Assembly (NCBI GenBank): GCA_910587155.1 | Contig: CAJULA010000023.1 | Location: 1-43,934, forward strand | Length of the DNA: 43,934 nt | Direction: 5' to 3' | DNA from: an uncultured Lachnospiraceae bacterium | Lineage (GTDB): Bacteria; Bacillota; Clostridia; Lachnospirales; Lachnospiraceae | In this document: piece by piece, positions 42,684 through 43,934 of the stretch | How the letters are laid out: every line of letters starts with the position of its first letter | How positions within the stretch are numbered: position 1 is the stretch's first letter | Program-made: the position numbers and the translations under genes | The notes under the pieces: model-generated | What the model was told of the DNA's origin: nothing | What the model saw: only the letters and a program-made list of their open reading frames with translations | Databases searched by the model: none

Positions 42684-42888
42684 AGAAATTTTACACAAAG
42701 GGATAGAGGCGGTGCGGTTCCAGATCAGAGTTACCACTTATATTCTTGAAAATGAGGGAAAATCAAGGGCATATGAATATGCGCGGACAAAGCTTATGGC
42801 GTATAACCAGATGCTGCAAATACTCGGTATGTACGGCGAAGACAAACACAGCCTGATGCGCAGGATCATCTCAAACGCCGTGGACTGA
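42673..42888 (+). CDS. Small helical phage-region protein
   Basis: A 71-residue helical protein, unknown family (KNKEILHKGIEAVRFQIRVTTYILENEGKSRAYEYARTKLMAYNQMLQILGMYGEDKHS). GTG 42673 is preceded by GGGAGGTGGAG, a strong ribosome site; the longer frame to 42580 lacks one. It looks like a small early phage protein. Confidence 0.55.
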   Translation: MKNKEILHKGIEAVRFQIRVTTYILENEGKSRAYEYARTKLMAYNQMLQILGMYGEDKHSLMRRIISNAVD

Positions 42889-42909
42889 GCGGGGGAAAGG
42901 ACAGGTTTT

Positions 42910-43245
42910 ATGATATTTGATTTTACGAAACTCATAAAGGAATATCCGTTAGGAAGACGTGTGACGGTCGTAGAGGACGGTCATGAGGTGAAGTACACGG
43001 TGGCCGGGTATTCATTCAGTGACGGCAGATGGTTTGTTGCCATGGAAGAGGGAGGTGCATTCCTTCTTTCCAGACTCCGGCTCCTGGAGGTAAAAAACGA
43101 GACCCCGCCTACTGTTGGTAAGATAATGGATGCCGTGAAAACATCCATCTGCAGCAGGTACTGCAGGTACCCGGACTGTTATGAGGACGAAGACATGCTC
43201 TGGACATGTCATTGCTCCGGATGTCCGCTGAACTGTCTGAAATAG
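42910..43245 (+). CDS. Uncharacterised protein with cysteine-rich C-terminus
   Basis: A 111-residue protein. The first 75 residues look like a small beta-barrel (GRRVTVVEDGHEVKYTVAGYSFSDGRWFVAMEEGGAFLLSRLRLLEV). The tail has seven cysteines (CSRYCRYPDC, then CHCSGCPLNC), spaced as for zinc or an Fe-S cluster. GGGGGAAAGGACAGG precedes ATG 42910. The family is not recognised; nucleic-acid binding is a guess. Confidence 0.6.
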   Translation: MIFDFTKLIKEYPLGRRVTVVEDGHEVKYTVAGYSFSDGRWFVAMEEGGAFLLSRLRLLEVKNETPPTVGKIMDAVKTSICSRYCRYPDCYEDEDMLWTCHCSGCPLNCLK

Positions 43246-43250
43246 ACGGA

Positions 43251-43315
43251 TGGATATATATGAAAGAAAAATGATACAGGCCGGATGGTCCGGCGGAAAG
43301 GGGAAAATGAAAGAA
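43251..43315 (+). repeat. 65-bp leader repeat, copy 1
   Basis: This block recurs at 43755-43822 with only a TA and an A inserted. Each copy ends in the ribosome site and first codons (ATGAAAGAA) of a small gene. Confidence 0.9.
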
Positions 43316-43480
43316 ACGTTGGGTATATCAGAAAGAAGTGTGCTTGAAAAGATATATCAGGAATTGGTGCTTATAAGAAAAGAACTCCAGAGCATTAAAG
43401 AAGCTCTGGAGCCGGGAGGCATCAATATTAATACGATTATTGATCGATTTGAAGAAAATCTGAAAGAACTGACTGCATGA
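43307..43480 (+). CDS. Small coiled-coil protein
   Basis: A 57-residue protein, MKETLGISERSVLEKIYQELVLIRKELQSIKEALEPGG followed by a helical end; heptad-like leucines suggest a coiled coil. ATG 43307 has GGAAAGGGG upstream, inside the repeated leader. An in-frame ATG at 43250 would translate the repeat itself. It overlaps the end of the opposite-strand gene by 44 bases. Confidence 0.5.
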   Translation: MKETLGISERSVLEKIYQELVLIRKELQSIKEALEPGGININTIIDRFEENLKELTA

Positions 43481-43661
43481 CTTTTTTGTTGATCTGAATG
43501 GAAAGGAGCAAGATCGTGGAGGCAAGATCTTCATAAGATATTTTACCATTTCCATTTGCATTTTTATTCAGTTCCTGTTGGATCAGCTCTGGAAAATCCA
43601 CGGAACGCATAGCGTCAGAAAAGGTCTGGGAAAACCTTTTGTCAAATTCATCTTTACTCAT
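43437..43661 (-). CDS. Small uncharacterised protein on the opposite strand
   Basis: A 74-residue acidic helical protein (MSKDEFDKRFSQTFSDAMRSVDFPELIQQELNK, then STILLLSIQINKKVMQSVLSDFL). The start at 43661 has a very strong AAGGAGG site; the frame to 43745 lies upstream of it. It is the only minus-strand gene to the right of the repressor, lies between the two leader repeats, and may be a lysogenic-state gene. Function is not recognised. Confidence 0.6.
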   Translation of the reverse strand: MSKDEFDKRFSQTFSDAMRSVDFPELIQQELNKNANGNGKISYEDLASTILLLSIQINKKVMQSVLSDFLQIDQ

Positions 43662-43754
43662 TGCCAAACCTCCTTTCTTAATATACTGAGTTGTGGTAGC
43701 AACCTGTATTTTAAGTATAAAGGAATGAGGAAATTCTGGCAACAAATAGGCTAA

Positions 43755-43822
43755 TGGATATATATATGAAAGAAAAATGATACAGGCCGGATGGTCCGGC
43801 GGAAAGGGGAAAAATGAAAGAA
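43755..43822 (+). repeat. 65-bp leader repeat, copy 2
   Basis: Same block as 43251-43315, 68 bp long because of two small insertions (TA in the TATATA run, A before the ATG). The TA insertion breaks the longer reading frame seen in copy 1. Confidence 0.9.
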
Positions 43823-43885
43823 CTACTGCTTAATGTTGAAGTAGAAGGTGGGGAACTTGAAAAGATACTTGGAGATATGGTGTAA
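43814..43885 (+). CDS. Very short frame after leader copy 2
   Basis: ATG 43814 behind GGAAAGGGG gives 23 residues, MKELLLNVEVEGGELEKILG and a short end, then TAA. In another frame the following bases read TRHFIVDGKSILYSTA to the window edge, which looks more gene-like, so this may be the start of a frameshifted gene or simply a short peptide. The window ends before this can be judged. Confidence 0.3.
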   Translation: MKELLLNVEVEGGELEKILGDMV

Positions 43886-43934
43886 CGCGGCACTTTATAG
43901 TAGACGGAAAAAGCATTTTATATTCGACAGCATT

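Noticed and set aside
40319..43934. Assignment of the element as Mu-like
   Set aside because: The Gp27-like tail and the alternating end motifs are suggestive, but no MuA or MuB-type gene appears after the Cro-like gene within the window.

Overview
The window looks like a chromosome segment from a Lachnospiraceae-type Clostridium relative (Firmicutes). This rests on gene content and order: the ireB-ruvX-UPF0473 cluster, RNase J, a glutamine synthetase III, a CstA-family transporter, FtsEX with a coiled-coil M23 hydrolase, consensus sigma-A promoters, strong GGAGG ribosome binding sites and several TTG starts. No species can be named from the sequence alone.

Layout. 1-5082: RNA modification and sulfur transfer (end of prmA, rsmE, a cysteine desulfurase beside thiI, an HPr-like gene on the minus strand, mtaB). 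5087-10733: ireB, ruvX, UPF0473, rnj, a ylbF-family gene, a short MltG-like protein, trmR and trhP. Apart from rnj and ylbF this follows the Bacillus yrzL-yrrK-yrzB-yrrL-yrrM-yrrN/O order. 10742-13579: a small minus-strand gene, glnN, and a free-standing tRNA-Gln with its own promoter and terminator. 13627-16204: cstA and an unknown membrane protein on the minus strand. 16345-19891: acyl-ACP thioesterase with cvfB, then a second HPr-like gene, a CPBP protease and a WecG/TagA glycosyltransferase. 20130-25378: CdaR-like regulator, ftsE, ftsX, M23 hydrolase and a C-terminal processing protease, closed by a terminator. 25408-33948: an HSP90-family gene broken by two frameshifts, a tightly coupled unknown protein, then sbcD and a very long sbcC.

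33987-40247 is an accessory oxidoreductase region bounded by two related LysR regulators: MerR-like regulator, cupin, flavodoxin-like reductase, aldo/keto reductase, carboxymuconolactone decarboxylase-family protein and a dienelactone-hydrolase-like enzyme. It is decaying: a MATE transporter is reduced to its last residues, and the aldo/keto reductase and the hydrolase appear to have lost internal segments.

40319 to the end is the edge of a prophage or related element. An intergenic tract carries four copies of a 9-bp motif in alternating orientation. It is followed by a self-cleaving S24 repressor, a divergent promoter whose spacer is filled by a palindromic operator, a BRO-N antirepressor with a Gp27-like tail, a Cro-like protein and several small unknown genes, two of them preceded by copies of the same 65-bp leader. 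No integrase, transposase or structural gene is visible before the window ends.

The least explained parts are the HSP90/partner/SbcCD operon, the 9-bp motif array at the element edge, the BRO-N/Gp27-like fusion, and the two HPr-fold proteins that lack the phosphorylatable histidine.
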